Part shown: positions 30,238 to 38,371 of the stretch, in pieces
Numbering within the stretch: position 1 is the stretch's first letter
How the letters are laid out: each line of letters opens with the position of its first letter
Source: Pseudomonadota bacterium
GTDB lineage: Bacteria > Pseudomonadota > Gammaproteobacteria > Burkholderiales > Ferrovaceae
Reading direction: 5' to 3'
NCBI GenBank assembly: GCA_021796835.1
Contig: JAKABO010000003.1
Coordinates: 56,824 to 120,823, forward strand
DNA: 64,000 nt
Notes under the pieces: model-generated
Told to the model about the DNA's origin: nothing
Databases searched by the model: none
The model's input: only the letters and a program-made list of their open reading frames with translations
Position numbers and translations under genes: made by a program

Positions 30238-31182
30238 CTACTCCAAACCTACCCGGGGGTCCAGCCACCGGTAACACAGATCGCCCAGAAAATTGACCGC
30301 CAGGGTGGCCATGGCCACATACACGGTGATCGCCTTGATCAGGGGGAAATCACTCCGCTCCACGGCCAGAATGATTTCCCGGCCGATGCCGGGAATGGCA
30401 AAAAACCGCTCCAGCAGAAAGGCGCCCGTCAGCAATCCGGGCAATCCCATCAGAACATTGGTCACGATCGGAATGGCCGCATTGCGCAGAACGTGCACGA
30501 ACAGAATGCGTCTCTCCGACAATCCCTTGGCACGCGCCGTCCGCACAAAATCCTGATCGATCTCTTCCAGTATGAAGGAACGATAGAGCCGGATCGAGGG
30601 CGCGACACTCACGAGAAGCCCCAGCAATACAGGCAAAAGTGCATAGACCCGCAAATTGGTCAGGACGGAATCGCTCCACCCCTTGACCGGAAACCATCCC
30701 CACAGGTAGGCAAATACGTATTGCCCCACGATGATGTAGACCAAAAGACTGATCGACATGGCCACCGTACTCACCATGCGTACCCCCTGATCCAGCCAGG
30801 AACCCCGCAACGCCGCCACCAGCAGGGCCACGGCCACGGCCACCAGGGTCTCCAGGATCAGCATGGGGATCAGCAGCGTCAGGGAGGGCCCCAGCCGGGA
30901 GCGGAAAATGGCGGAGACGGGCTCATGGGTGGACCAGCTCTCCCCGTAATCCCCGCGCAAAACCTGCCCGACAAAGTCCAGAAACTGCTGCCAGAGCGGG
31001 CGGTCGAGGCCCAGTTGGTGGCGTACGTTGGCCAGGTCCTGCGCGCTGGCCATTTTGCCGGCCAGGATCGTGGCAGGGTCCCCCCCCACCCAGTTGAACA
31101 GGATGAAGACCAGCAGGATCACCCCCAGCAGAGTCAGCAGGGCCTGTCCCAGGCGCCGGACCAGAAACAGTAATCCGCTCAT
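30238..31182 (-). CDS. Peptide-type ABC importer permease (OppB/DppB-like)
   Basis: This inner-membrane permease has 314 aa. Its N-terminus (FLVRRLGQALLTLLGVILLVFILF) is typical of OppB/DppB, followed by NWVGGDPATILAG and QLGLDRPLWQQFLDFV. The EAA loop is DFVRTARAKGLSERRILFVHVLRN, and the C-terminal segment is AITVYVAMATLAVNFLGDLCY. It pairs with the 29.2-kb permease. It starts 12 nt after the substrate-binding protein gene. Confidence 0.92.
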   Translation of the reverse strand: MSGLLFLVRRLGQALLTLLGVILLVFILFNWVGGDPATILAGKMASAQDLANVRHQLGLDRPLWQQFLDFVGQVLRGDYGESWSTHEPVSAIFRSRLGPSLTLLIPMLILETLVAVAVALLVAALRGSWLDQGVRMVSTVAMSISLLVYIIVGQYVFAYLWGWFPVKGWSDSVLTNLRVYALLPVLLGLLVSVAPSIRLYRSFILEEIDQDFVRTARAKGLSERRILFVHVLRNAAIPIVTNVLMGLPGLLTGAFLLERFFAIPGIGREIILAVERSDFPLIKAITVYVAMATLAVNFLGDLCYRWLDPRVGLE

Positions 31183-31194
31183 GTTGTTTTCTCG

Positions 31195-32964
31195 TCAGGG
31201 GGTTGCGCCATGCCGCTCCTCCACATCCAGGTAATTCCACACCGAAGGCAGGATCGGGTGCGCCCGGTAACCCAGCACCCAGGGCTGAGACAGGACATTG
31301 CGCAGGGCCGAGGTGCTGACCTTGGTCACCCCATACAGTTCCAGGCGGCGCGCCAACCGATGGTACAGGGCATCGCGCCGGGGGGAATCGGGCAGGGTGA
31401 GGGTTTGCTCGTAGAGTCGGTCCCATTCCGGGTCCTGATAGCAACTGGCGTTGTTCTCATGGGTATGCGGTCCGTACCAGAGTTGCATGAAATTGTCTCC
31501 ATCCGGGTAATCGGCAATCCAGGCCGACAGGCGAAACTGGACCTGGCATTGCCGTTCTGCCCGTATGATGTCCGGAAACTTGAGTTTGTTGCTGGAAAAC
31601 CGCAGGCCGATGCGGTCCAGGGATTTTTTCATCACCTCATCCAGTTCGCGATCCTGCGAAGAAAGTCCCGTCGTATACTGAACTTCCAGTGGCTTTCCAT
31701 CCGGCTGAAGCCGATAGCCGGTTCTGTCCCGCCGGTATCCATAGGCATCGAGCAATTGATTGGCCAGCTCAGGGTCATAATTCAACAAACTCTGGTACTG
31801 GGCATCGGCGCCCGCCACGCCCGGCGGAATCGGGTAGGTGGTTCGGATCGCCTGACCCTTGTCGATGACCCGCATCATCTCGCCATCATTCATCGCCAGA
31901 AAGATGGCGCGCCGCAAGGCAATTTTGGCGGGGGTCATGCCGCCCAGCACAGGATCCTGCTGATTGATGAAGTAGTAGGCGATGGCCGGTTCCACGATCC
32001 GGTCCAGATGAACCCCGCGCCGGACCCATTCCGGACGCAACTGATCCCCACTCAGGGCCAGCGGAGAAAACTGGGCAGGAATCCCCAGGATGTCCAGTTC
32101 CCCCTTGCCAAAACTGAGCCAGGCCGACTGGGCTTCCTCGATGATCTGAATATCGATCCGATCGATCCGGGGCAGCATTTTTCCTTCCATTTGTGCCACC
32201 AGACGTCGATTCTCCGGATCATTGCCGGGAGAAAAATGCCAGACTTCGGGGCGGTAGTTGGGATTGCGGATCAATTCGATGCGCGCCGAGCGCAACCACT
32301 GTCCCAGGCGATAGGGTCCGGTCCCCACCGGATGGGATGCCGTATCCCCGGCATACGCCTCGATCACCTCCCGGGCCACGATGCCCATGACCGGCTGGGC
32401 CATGGCATGCCCGAAATTGTAGTCGGTAGTTTTCAGGTGCACGCGCACATGCCAGGGATCGAGCACCGTCAGCCCCGCCACGGGCGTGTCGTAATCAAAA
32501 TGCCCGGTCGCCCGGGCCTGGGCTGCCCGCTCATCCAGTCCCTCGATTTTTCCGTCCAGCAGGAACTTGTACGGGGAACGGTTTTTGGGATCCATGAAAC
32601 GCATCAGGGTATAGACCACATCGGTCGCGGTCACTTCCCGCTTCTTGCCCCGAAAAACCGGGTCAGGAGAAAAATACACGCCCTTTTTCAGGGTAAAGGT
32701 CCAGACGCGCCCCTGCCCGCTCACGCTGGGCATGGTTGCTGCCAATCGCGGCACCAGTTTGGCGGGTCGTGCCAGATAATCGTAAGTCAGCAACGATTCA
32801 AACAGTTGCTGTTCGATGGCCGCCGTGTTGAGATCGGAAGTCTGTACCGGATCAAACCCCGTTTCAGAAGCAGAGAACGCCACATGCAGAACTTTTTCCT
32901 GGGCCTGCAGCGAGGACATCCACAGCAAGGCCAGCCACAGCACCCAAACTCTTCCCCCCTTCAT
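31195..32964 (-). CDS. Extracellular solute-binding protein, family 5 (peptide-type)
   Basis: This periplasmic binding protein of 589 aa heads the importer operon. The signal peptide is MKGGRVWVLWLALLWMSSLQAQ. Family 5 features include FDPVQTSDLNTAAIEQQLFE, VYTLMRFMDPKNRSPY, SHPVGTGPYRLGQW and the C-terminal lobe SAWIADYPDGDNFMQLWYG. The ligand could be peptides or another oligomeric nutrient, and no specific assignment is possible. The start at 32964 has GAGGGGGGTGG upstream. The track's 51-residue extension runs into the fabI promoter region. Confidence 0.9.
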   Translation of the reverse strand: MKGGRVWVLWLALLWMSSLQAQEKVLHVAFSASETGFDPVQTSDLNTAAIEQQLFESLLTYDYLARPAKLVPRLAATMPSVSGQGRVWTFTLKKGVYFSPDPVFRGKKREVTATDVVYTLMRFMDPKNRSPYKFLLDGKIEGLDERAAQARATGHFDYDTPVAGLTVLDPWHVRVHLKTTDYNFGHAMAQPVMGIVAREVIEAYAGDTASHPVGTGPYRLGQWLRSARIELIRNPNYRPEVWHFSPGNDPENRRLVAQMEGKMLPRIDRIDIQIIEEAQSAWLSFGKGELDILGIPAQFSPLALSGDQLRPEWVRRGVHLDRIVEPAIAYYFINQQDPVLGGMTPAKIALRRAIFLAMNDGEMMRVIDKGQAIRTTYPIPPGVAGADAQYQSLLNYDPELANQLLDAYGYRRDRTGYRLQPDGKPLEVQYTTGLSSQDRELDEVMKKSLDRIGLRFSSNKLKFPDIIRAERQCQVQFRLSAWIADYPDGDNFMQLWYGPHTHENNASCYQDPEWDRLYEQTLTLPDSPRRDALYHRLARRLELYGVTKVSTSALRNVLSQPWVLGYRAHPILPSVWNYLDVEERHGATP

Positions 32965-33101
32965 CCACCCCCCTCTTTCATGCCCGCTCCTCCCGATCGT
33001 CCCTGCAAAACCCACCTGCCATCCGCCCATTCTATCGCGTCCGACCGCGCCTTTCCGAAGGGAATGGTTTATCATGAGGCCCTGACAGAGGAGACCAACC
33101 C

Positions 33102-33887
33102 ATGGGATTTTTGGCAAACAAGAACATACTCATCACCGGATTGCTGAGCAATCGTTCCATCGCCTGGGGGATCGCCCAGGCCATGCAAAGGGAGGGGGCC
33201 CGGTTGGCGCTCACCTATCAGGGCGACGCGGTGCGCGGACGGGTGGAGAAACTGGCCACGGAACTGGGGATCAGCGAACTCTATCCCTGTGATGTGGCGC
33301 AGGACGATCAGATCGAGGCACTCTTCCATTCGTTGGGACAACGCTGGGATGGACTGGATGGCATCGTTCATTCCATTGCCTTTGCTCCCCGTGAGGCCCT
33401 CAGCGGCACTTTTCTGGATTCCGTGACCCGGGAAAACTTTCGGATCGCCCATGACATCAGTTCCTACAGTTTTGCAGCCCTGGCCAAGGCGGGCGCTCCC
33501 CTCATGGCCGGTCGTCAGGGCGCCCTGCTGACCCTGTCCTATCTGGGCGCCGAGCGTTCCGTACAAAACTACAACGTCATGGGACTGGCCAAGGCCAGTC
33601 TCGAGGCCAATGTCCGTTATCTGGCACAAAGTCTGGGCCCCGGAGGCATTCGCGTCAACGGCATTTCTGCGGGGCCCATCAAAACCCTGGCTGCCGCGGG
33701 CATCGGTGATTTCGGCAAGATTCTGGGCTATGTGGAGCAAACCGCCCCCCTGCGCCGCAATATCACCATCGAGGAAGTGGGAAATGTGGCCGCTTTCCTG
33801 TGCAGTTCCCTGGCTTCTGGCGTGACGGGAGAAATCGTTCATGTGGACGGCGGTTTTTCCAGTACCGTCCCGGGCATGGGAGGCTGA
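33102..33887 (+). CDS. fabI: Enoyl-[acyl-carrier-protein] reductase (NADH)
   Basis: This is the last step of each fatty acid elongation cycle, a short-chain dehydrogenase relative of 261 aa. The NAD-binding N-terminus is [21 protein letters not shown]. The catalytic Tyr and Lys are in [20 protein letters not shown] (Y-x6-K). Also present are [20 protein letters not shown] and [20 protein letters not shown] ribosome site precedes it. It is convergent with ppiD and monocistronic. FabI beside ppiD is common in betaproteobacteria. Confidence 0.96.
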   Translation: MGFLANKNILITGLLSNRSIAWGIAQAMQREGARLALTYQGDAVRGRVEKLATELGISELYPCDVAQDDQIEALFHSLGQRWDGLDGIVHSIAFAPREALSGTFLDSVTRENFRIAHDISSYSFAALAKAGAPLMAGRQGALLTLSYLGAERSVQNYNVMGLAKASLEANVRYLAQSLGPGGIRVNGISAGPIKTLAAAGIGDFGKILGYVEQTAPLRRNITIEEVGNVAAFLCSSLASGVTGEIVHVDGGFSSTVPGMGG

Positions 33888-33901
33888 TTCACGGGATGAG
33901 A

Positions 33902-33928
33902 CCGGGTGGGGGGATCTCCCCCCACCGG
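33902..33928. terminator. Hairpin between convergent fabI and ppiD
   Basis: GGTGGGGGGA and TCCCCCCACC form a near-perfect inverted repeat with a 2-nt centre. It fills the 44-bp gap between the two stop codons. There is no T-tract on either strand, so it may act as a bidirectional stabiliser or weak terminator. Confidence 0.45.
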
Positions 33929-33931
33929 AAG

Positions 33932-35833
33932 TCAGTGCTGAGGAATCTCTCCCAGCACGCTCTTGTCCACCACCTGAATGGTGGCCTTCTGACGCAGGGC
34001 GGCCATGAACTCTTCCATGGCTTCATCCCCGTAGGCGCGCGTCAAGCCCGTTTCGGCTTCCTTCCGCGCGGCAGGTTCATCGGTACGTCCCGGCTGAATC
34101 TGGGTAACCCGCACCAGGATAAAATCGCCGTCCGGGGTGGATGCCCCCGCATAACCGGGCAGATGTCGTTCACCCACCCGAAAGGCAGGGGTCACCACGG
34201 CCGGAGGCAAACCACCGCCATAGGCCTGCTGACGGGTCAGGAGCCGCTCCCCGGACCAGGTCAGGCTGGAGTCTGCCTGGCCCGCCTGTAATTCCTTGAG
34301 TTTCTCTTCGCCTGCCCGACGGGCCAGAACCGCCGCCTGCTGCGCCTCGAGCCGTTGCTCGATGGCAGGAGTCGCCTGTTCCAGCGGTTTCAGAGTCGCC
34401 GCTTGATCCATGGTGACCCGGGCAGCCACCAGCAAACCGGGAGCCACCTCGATGGCGGGCGTATTGCGATGATCCTTGATCACCGCCGTAGAAAACAATG
34501 CCTGTTGCAACTTTGGATTGGACCAGATGCCCGTTTTCTGGTCTTTGCTGATCCCGCTGGCGGTCTGCAGCGTCAGATGAAATTTGTCGGCGGCAGGCTG
34601 CAAACTGCCGGATTGCTCATAAACCAGCGTGGTAAAAGCATCCGCCTCCTCGGAAAATTTCTGGCTGGCCTTCTGACGGCGAATCTCTGCGGTCAGTTGG
34701 GGCGTCACCTCCTCGAGACTCAAATGCTTCGCCTCATGGATATCCGTCACCTGAATCACGTGATACCCGAAGTCCGTTTCGATCGGGCCGGAGAATTCCC
34801 CTTTCTTCAGGGCAAACACAGCCTTTTCGAAGGGGGGGGTCATGGTTCCCCGGGCAAAGAATCCCAGATCCCCGCCCTGATTGGCCGAACCCGGGTCCTG
34901 GGACTCCGCCTTGGCAACCGCTGCAAACTGTTCGGGATGAGCCTGCAAACGGGTCAGCAACTGTTGGGCATGCTGTTTGATCGACTGTCGCTGGGCCGGA
35001 CTGGCGCCACTGGGAACGGTGAGCAGAATATGCCGTGCCCGGCGCATTTCCTGTCCGGTCCAGCGACTCTGGTTGGCGGGATCCGCGTACGCCTTGCGTA
35101 ATTCCTCGGGCAGAACCGTCACCCCCGCTGCCAGTTGATCCGCCGCCAGGGTCACATATTGAATGGAAATCTGTTCGGGAATGCGGAATTCGTCCGGGTG
35201 CGCCTGATAATATTTCCTGACCGCATCGTCGGCCAGCTTGACCTCGCCCAAAAACTGGCTCGAACTCAGGGTTGCAGTGGATACGGCGCGAATCTGTCCA
35301 TCCAGTTTGAGGAAGGCATCGAGGCTCTGCTCGGGCACCCACGCCGTGGTCGTCAGGGATTCCTGTTCCAGTTGCAGTTTCAGGTCGGCGCGCAAACGCT
35401 TTTCGAACTGGGCCGGGGTCATCCCCTGAGCGCGGAGCACCTGCTCATAACGGGATTGAGAAAACTTGCCGTTTTCCTGGAACACGTCCACCCGGGAAAT
35501 TTCGTCCACCAACAACTGATCCGGGATGGTCAGATGGTGATCGGCGGCGTATTCGAGCAATAACTGGCGGTTGACCAGCGCGTTCATGGCTTCATAACGC
35601 AAGGCCGGAGAATCCGCCCCGCCCGCGTTCTGCATCTGTTGTTGCTGGTTGCGCAGGGCGTCACGAAACTCTGACTGAGAAATGGCCACGCCATCCACTT
35701 TCAGCACCGTACCCCCCTCCCCGCCCTGGCGCAGATAATATTCCAGACCAAACAAGGCAAAAGGTACGGTGATCAGGGCAAGCACCACCTTGGCGACCCA
35801 GGTTTGAGACAACGAACGAAAACCATCCAGCAT
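33932..35833 (-). CDS. ppiD: Periplasmic folding chaperone/peptidyl-prolyl isomerase PpiD
   Basis: This inner-membrane-anchored chaperone works at the Sec exit. It has 633 aa. A single N-terminal TM segment ([23 protein letters not shown]) follows [12 protein letters not shown] SurA-N-like region comes next ([17 protein letters not shown]..., [21 protein letters not shown]). The parvulin domain is near residues 235-350 ([32 protein letters not shown]). The ATG at 35833 (MLDGFRSL) is the family start. A terminator-like hairpin lies only 16 nt upstream. Confidence 0.94.
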   Translation of the reverse strand: MLDGFRSLSQTWVAKVVLALITVPFALFGLEYYLRQGGEGGTVLKVDGVAISQSEFRDALRNQQQQMQNAGGADSPALRYEAMNALVNRQLLLEYAADHHLTIPDQLLVDEISRVDVFQENGKFSQSRYEQVLRAQGMTPAQFEKRLRADLKLQLEQESLTTTAWVPEQSLDAFLKLDGQIRAVSTATLSSSQFLGEVKLADDAVRKYYQAHPDEFRIPEQISIQYVTLAADQLAAGVTVLPEELRKAYADPANQSRWTGQEMRRARHILLTVPSGASPAQRQSIKQHAQQLLTRLQAHPEQFAAVAKAESQDPGSANQGGDLGFFARGTMTPPFEKAVFALKKGEFSGPIETDFGYHVIQVTDIHEAKHLSLEEVTPQLTAEIRRQKASQKFSEEADAFTTLVYEQSGSLQPAADKFHLTLQTASGISKDQKTGIWSNPKLQQALFSTAVIKDHRNTPAIEVAPGLLVAARVTMDQAATLKPLEQATPAIEQRLEAQQAAVLARRAGEEKLKELQAGQADSSLTWSGERLLTRQQAYGGGLPPAVVTPAFRVGERHLPGYAGASTPDGDFILVRVTQIQPGRTDEPAARKEAETGLTRAYGDEAMEEFMAALRQKATIQVVDKSVLGEIPQH

Positions 35834-35848
35834 GAGAACCTCTCGAAA

Positions 35849-35874
35849 CAAAAAAACCGTTGATTTCTCAACGG
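35849..35874 (-). terminator. Relict tRNA-Asp terminator directly upstream of ppiD
   Basis: On the minus strand CCGTTGA-GAAA-TCAACGG is followed by a T-run. It is the same hairpin as at 44745, with a compensated base-pair change in the stem. Its U-tract ends about 15 nt before the ppiD ATG, so any promoter upstream of it must read through. Confidence 0.68.
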
Positions 35875-35886
35875 CCTTTGTTGTTT

Positions 35887-35934
35887 TGGCGGAGCGTGTG
35901 AGACGGAGCCCGCAATCCCCGACGTGACAGGCCG
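35887..35934 (-). pseudogene. Decayed 3' half of a tRNA-Asp gene (displaced att copy)
   Basis: The minus strand reads from the anticodon stem (CGGCCTGTCACG, GTC anticodon) to the 3' end (CTCCGCCA). The segment GACGTGACAGGCCG and the 3' TTGGCGGAG match the intact tRNA-Asp at 44777, but the T arm and acceptor stem are mutated and no 5' half exists. The last 21 bases at the anticodon end match the intact gene at 18 of 21 positions. It is followed by the matching terminator. Confidence 0.7.
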
Positions 35935-36030
35935 ACACCAAAACTCATTGAATTCGGGCGATTATAGCCGTTCCATCGCCCAAAGACAACAAACCTTCGC
36001 CTTGCTCCCTCAACCGCGCCTGGCTGGGCA

Positions 36031-36609
36031 TCAGGGGGAAGGCGGCGGGGGTGGACCATTCGATTTTTGAGGGCTCCCCCCGGTCCACCATCCCGGCGGC
36101 GGTGGCGGAATATTCATCGAGGATCCCTTCGAACGCCCCAGTTGCGCTTCCAGCACGGCATTTTCGCGCTCCTGCGCGGTGAGTTGGTCCTGAAGCACCT
36201 GCTTTTCGGCCCGATCATGCTGCGCGGCCAGAATGCGGGCCTTGAGTTCACTTTCGTCCACGGTGACCCGCGCAGTCACGGACAATTGCTCATGTCCGTC
36301 TTTCAGCAACGAAAAGTGTTCGCCGGTTTCGACGATTTTGACCATGGATGCCGTAATGACCTTGGTTTCCTCCTGAAGATCGTCGTTCTTCAGGGTCGTC
36401 CGGGTTTCAATGTACGCACCCACCTCCCGCAGCGCCCGGGCACGAATCTCGTCCATGGCATTTTTCCGGGCCGTACTGCGACTGTCCGTCTCGCCCAGGT
36501 TGTACTGCACCGTATAACTGCGGGTCCAGGTTCCCGCTTCCGCAGAGAACGCGCACAGAAGGAGCGTGACTGCCGCACCCGTCGTCCGGAATTTCAGAGG
36601 GATCATCAA
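36031..36609 (-). CDS. Exported protein with FlgT-N/LPP20-like core and Pro-rich tail, unknown function
   Basis: This 192-aa protein has signal peptide MMIPLKFRTTGAAVTLLLCAFSAEA. A segment STARKNAMDEIRARALREVGAYIETRT resembles the start of FlgT-N/LPP20-type domains, in which a helix of repeated ARxxA-type residues precedes a beta sheet (HEQLSVTARVTVDESEL). A Glu/Gln-rich coiled-coil and a Pro-rich C-terminus (NIPPPPPGWW) follow. It is the third gene of a three-gene exported-protein operon, 3 nt after the second. Function is unknown; an outer-membrane or periplasmic role is inferred. Confidence 0.68.
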   Translation of the reverse strand: MMIPLKFRTTGAAVTLLLCAFSAEAGTWTRSYTVQYNLGETDSRSTARKNAMDEIRARALREVGAYIETRTTLKNDDLQEETKVITASMVKIVETGEHFSLLKDGHEQLSVTARVTVDESELKARILAAQHDRAEKQVLQDQLTAQERENAVLEAQLGRSKGSSMNIPPPPPGWWTGGSPQKSNGPPPPPSP

Positions 36610-36612
36610 AAT

Positions 36613-36963
36613 TCATTTCCCCAGCAGTACGCAGTACAGGCTCCCTTCCTGCCCTGTAATGGTTTTTTCTTCCAGTATCTCCACGGGAGGTACGCCCCCT
36701 TCCGCGACTTCGTTGACGATGCGGGTGTAGGTCTCGCCGTTGACCTGTTCACGCCCCCCCACCGACAGGCTCTTCGCCCGGGCCATGTTGCGCCGTGCAT
36801 CGATGATCGCACGCGTACGTGCGTCCGGATAGTGCAGCGAAGCGCAACCCGGGAAAGCCATGCGCCCGGAGAACATGACCCCGTTGGTTGCCGACTCCCA
36901 TCCGGCTTGCGCGCTCAGGGTAGATCCTCCGAGCAGCGCGACCAGCAGATTAGTTACCCGCAT
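36613..36963 (-). CDS. Small exported protein with LPP20-like segment, unknown function
   Basis: This 116-aa protein starts MRVTNLLVALLGGSTLSAQAG, a signal peptide without lipobox. The mature part contains ARTRAIIDARRNMARAKSLSV, then QVNGETYTRIVNEVAEGGVPPVEIL and LEEKTITGQEGSLYCVLLG. This order of an 'ARRxMA' helix, a substituted strand and a closing YCxLxG strand is like LPP20 lipoproteins. It overlaps the upstream lipoprotein gene by 14 bp. Two Cys (one in FPGCASLHY) might form a disulfide. Confidence 0.65.
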   Translation of the reverse strand: MRVTNLLVALLGGSTLSAQAGWESATNGVMFSGRMAFPGCASLHYPDARTRAIIDARRNMARAKSLSVGGREQVNGETYTRIVNEVAEGGVPPVEILEEKTITGQEGSLYCVLLGK

Positions 36964-37756
36964 GATCGGGATTGGGAGGGGGTGGGGACATCGCATCCCC
37001 CGGACCGGGTCCCTCGCTCACGCTGGACGGGGCAGACCCGGCGGCAGGGGGGGCAGTGGATTCAATCACGGTCGTGGTCGTGAAGGGGGTTCCCGGCGGA
37101 AGCGTCTGTGCGGGTTGGGCGACCCGTTGTGCATTCTGTTTTTGCAATTTGTCCAACCGACCGGACAATTCGTCGAAGGCATGCTTGATATCTTCGCTCG
37201 ATGCGCTGGAGCCACGTTCCTGAAGGACGCGATTCACCTGATTGTAGGGCAATTTCAGCAGAACATAGGCCGTATACGACCCATCCACCGGACGGACATT
37301 CTGGTGAATCACCTCAAAGCCCACGATGGGCACCTGACTGACCAGACTGTCGATCATTTGCGTGTATTGCGACTGGCTATAGTTGCCACTCTTGTCCTGT
37401 GAATACTGTTGCTCCGAGCCCGAGAGAAGTTGATTGTAGTTTTTTGCCAATCCGTATTCGCCATCCAGCATGGCCTTCCGGATGGCCAGGCGGATCGTGT
37501 CGGACTCGCCGATCCCCACGGCATATACCCCGTCATCATCCGGGGGCGGGGCCTGTATCGCCCACTCCGGGATCTTGGAAATATTCGTTTCAAGACGCTT
37601 CTGTTCGGCCGCCCGCTGATCCGCGGCAGCCTGGGTATGGATTTTCACGGCAGCAGCCTCATCGGCCGCGGTTTCCTTCATGCTATTGCTGCTCGAACAA
37701 CCCGACAGGGCAACCAGGGCGCCGAGCACGCACAGGGCAATGACTTTCTTGTTCAT
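36950..37756 (-). CDS. LPP20-like lipoprotein, unknown function
   Basis: This is a 268-aa outer-membrane-type lipoprotein. The lipobox is LVALSGC after MNKKVIALCVLGA. The middle (IPEWAIQAPPPDDDGVYAVGIGES, LAIRKAMLDGEYGLAKNY, YTAYVLLKLPYNQVNRVL) closely follows the LPP20/FlgP pattern. A coiled-coil (FDELSGRLDKLQKQNAQRV) and Pro/Thr-rich tail end it. The track start at 38128 reads through the divergent promoter region. It is the first gene of the three-gene operon. LPP20 relatives are surface or flagellar-associated, but no flagellar genes lie nearby. Confidence 0.75.
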   Translation of the reverse strand: MNKKVIALCVLGALVALSGCSSSNSMKETAADEAAAVKIHTQAAADQRAAEQKRLETNISKIPEWAIQAPPPDDDGVYAVGIGESDTIRLAIRKAMLDGEYGLAKNYNQLLSGSEQQYSQDKSGNYSQSQYTQMIDSLVSQVPIVGFEVIHQNVRPVDGSYTAYVLLKLPYNQVNRVLQERGSSASSEDIKHAFDELSGRLDKLQKQNAQRVAQPAQTLPPGTPFTTTTVIESTAPPAAGSAPSSVSEGPGPGDAMSPPPPNPDHAGN

Positions 37757-37888
37757 CACAGATCTCCCAAGAGTTTGTGCTTGCCCATTGTACACATGAA
37801 GCACGCCAACAAACCAGATACACAAGGTTACAGATGGACCTTTCCAGATCCGCCCCACGGACTGAACTTCTGCTATAGTACGACCATC

Positions 37889-38293
37889 ATGCACCGAAAA
37901 GAAATTCGCCTGAAAATTTCCCTGGTTGTCATCATGCTGCTGGCCTGGAGTCAGTTCGTGGTTGCAGCGCACGCCTGTTCCCGGCTGTCTCCTGCCGCCA
38001 ACGATCTGGTCAGGATGCCCGCGACCATGCAGGCGAACTGCAGCGGGATGGACGGCCCATCCGGGACGAAAGGCTCCCCTTCCCAGTGTTGCCTTGCCCA
38101 TTGCGAACAATCCGCGCAATCCCATCAAGTCTCCGTTCCCGACCTTCCCTCGGTGAGTCTGGTCGCGCTCTTTGCAGTCCCCGCCATGGATCCCCGCGGC
38201 CCATGGTCTTCCCCCCTCATTCGCCCCTCCTTCCTTTTCCTGACGGAGGGCTCGCCGCCGCTCCGCATCCGATATCAGGTTTTCCGGATCTAG
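37889..38293 (+). CDS. Small secreted Cys-rich protein at the head of the metal efflux genes
   Basis: This 134-aa protein begins MHRKEIRLKISLVVIMLLAWSQFVVAAHAC, a signal peptide. The mature region has a Cys/His/Met cluster NCSGMDGPSGTKGSPSQCCL and AHCEQSAQSHQ, consistent with metal binding or a disulfide. A second hydrophobic stretch (SVSLVALFAVPAMD) follows. Small proteins of this kind often precede cus/czc-type operons, but I do not recognise the family with confidence. There is no clear ribosome site, and a TATAGT lies 10 nt before the ATG, so a very short leader is possible. It precedes the OMF gene by 78 nt. Confidence 0.55.
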   Translation: MHRKEIRLKISLVVIMLLAWSQFVVAAHACSRLSPAANDLVRMPATMQANCSGMDGPSGTKGSPSQCCLAHCEQSAQSHQVSVPDLPSVSLVALFAVPAMDPRGPWSSPLIRPSFLFLTEGSPPLRIRYQVFRI

Positions 38294-38371
38294 ATCTTCC
38301 CTGCAAGTTCAGGTCGTGTCGCTTTGGGTTTGCGACGCGGATTTCTGTTGCTTGTCGGAGGCAAGATCATC

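Noticed and set aside
31210-33147. 645-aa plus-strand ORF antisense to the solute-binding protein gene
   Set aside because: It is a shadow of a real gene with signal peptide and family motifs, and it runs into the fabI start.
35868-36059. 63-aa minus-strand ORF upstream of ppiD
   Set aside because: It is translated tRNA-Asp remnant and terminator sequence with no protein features.
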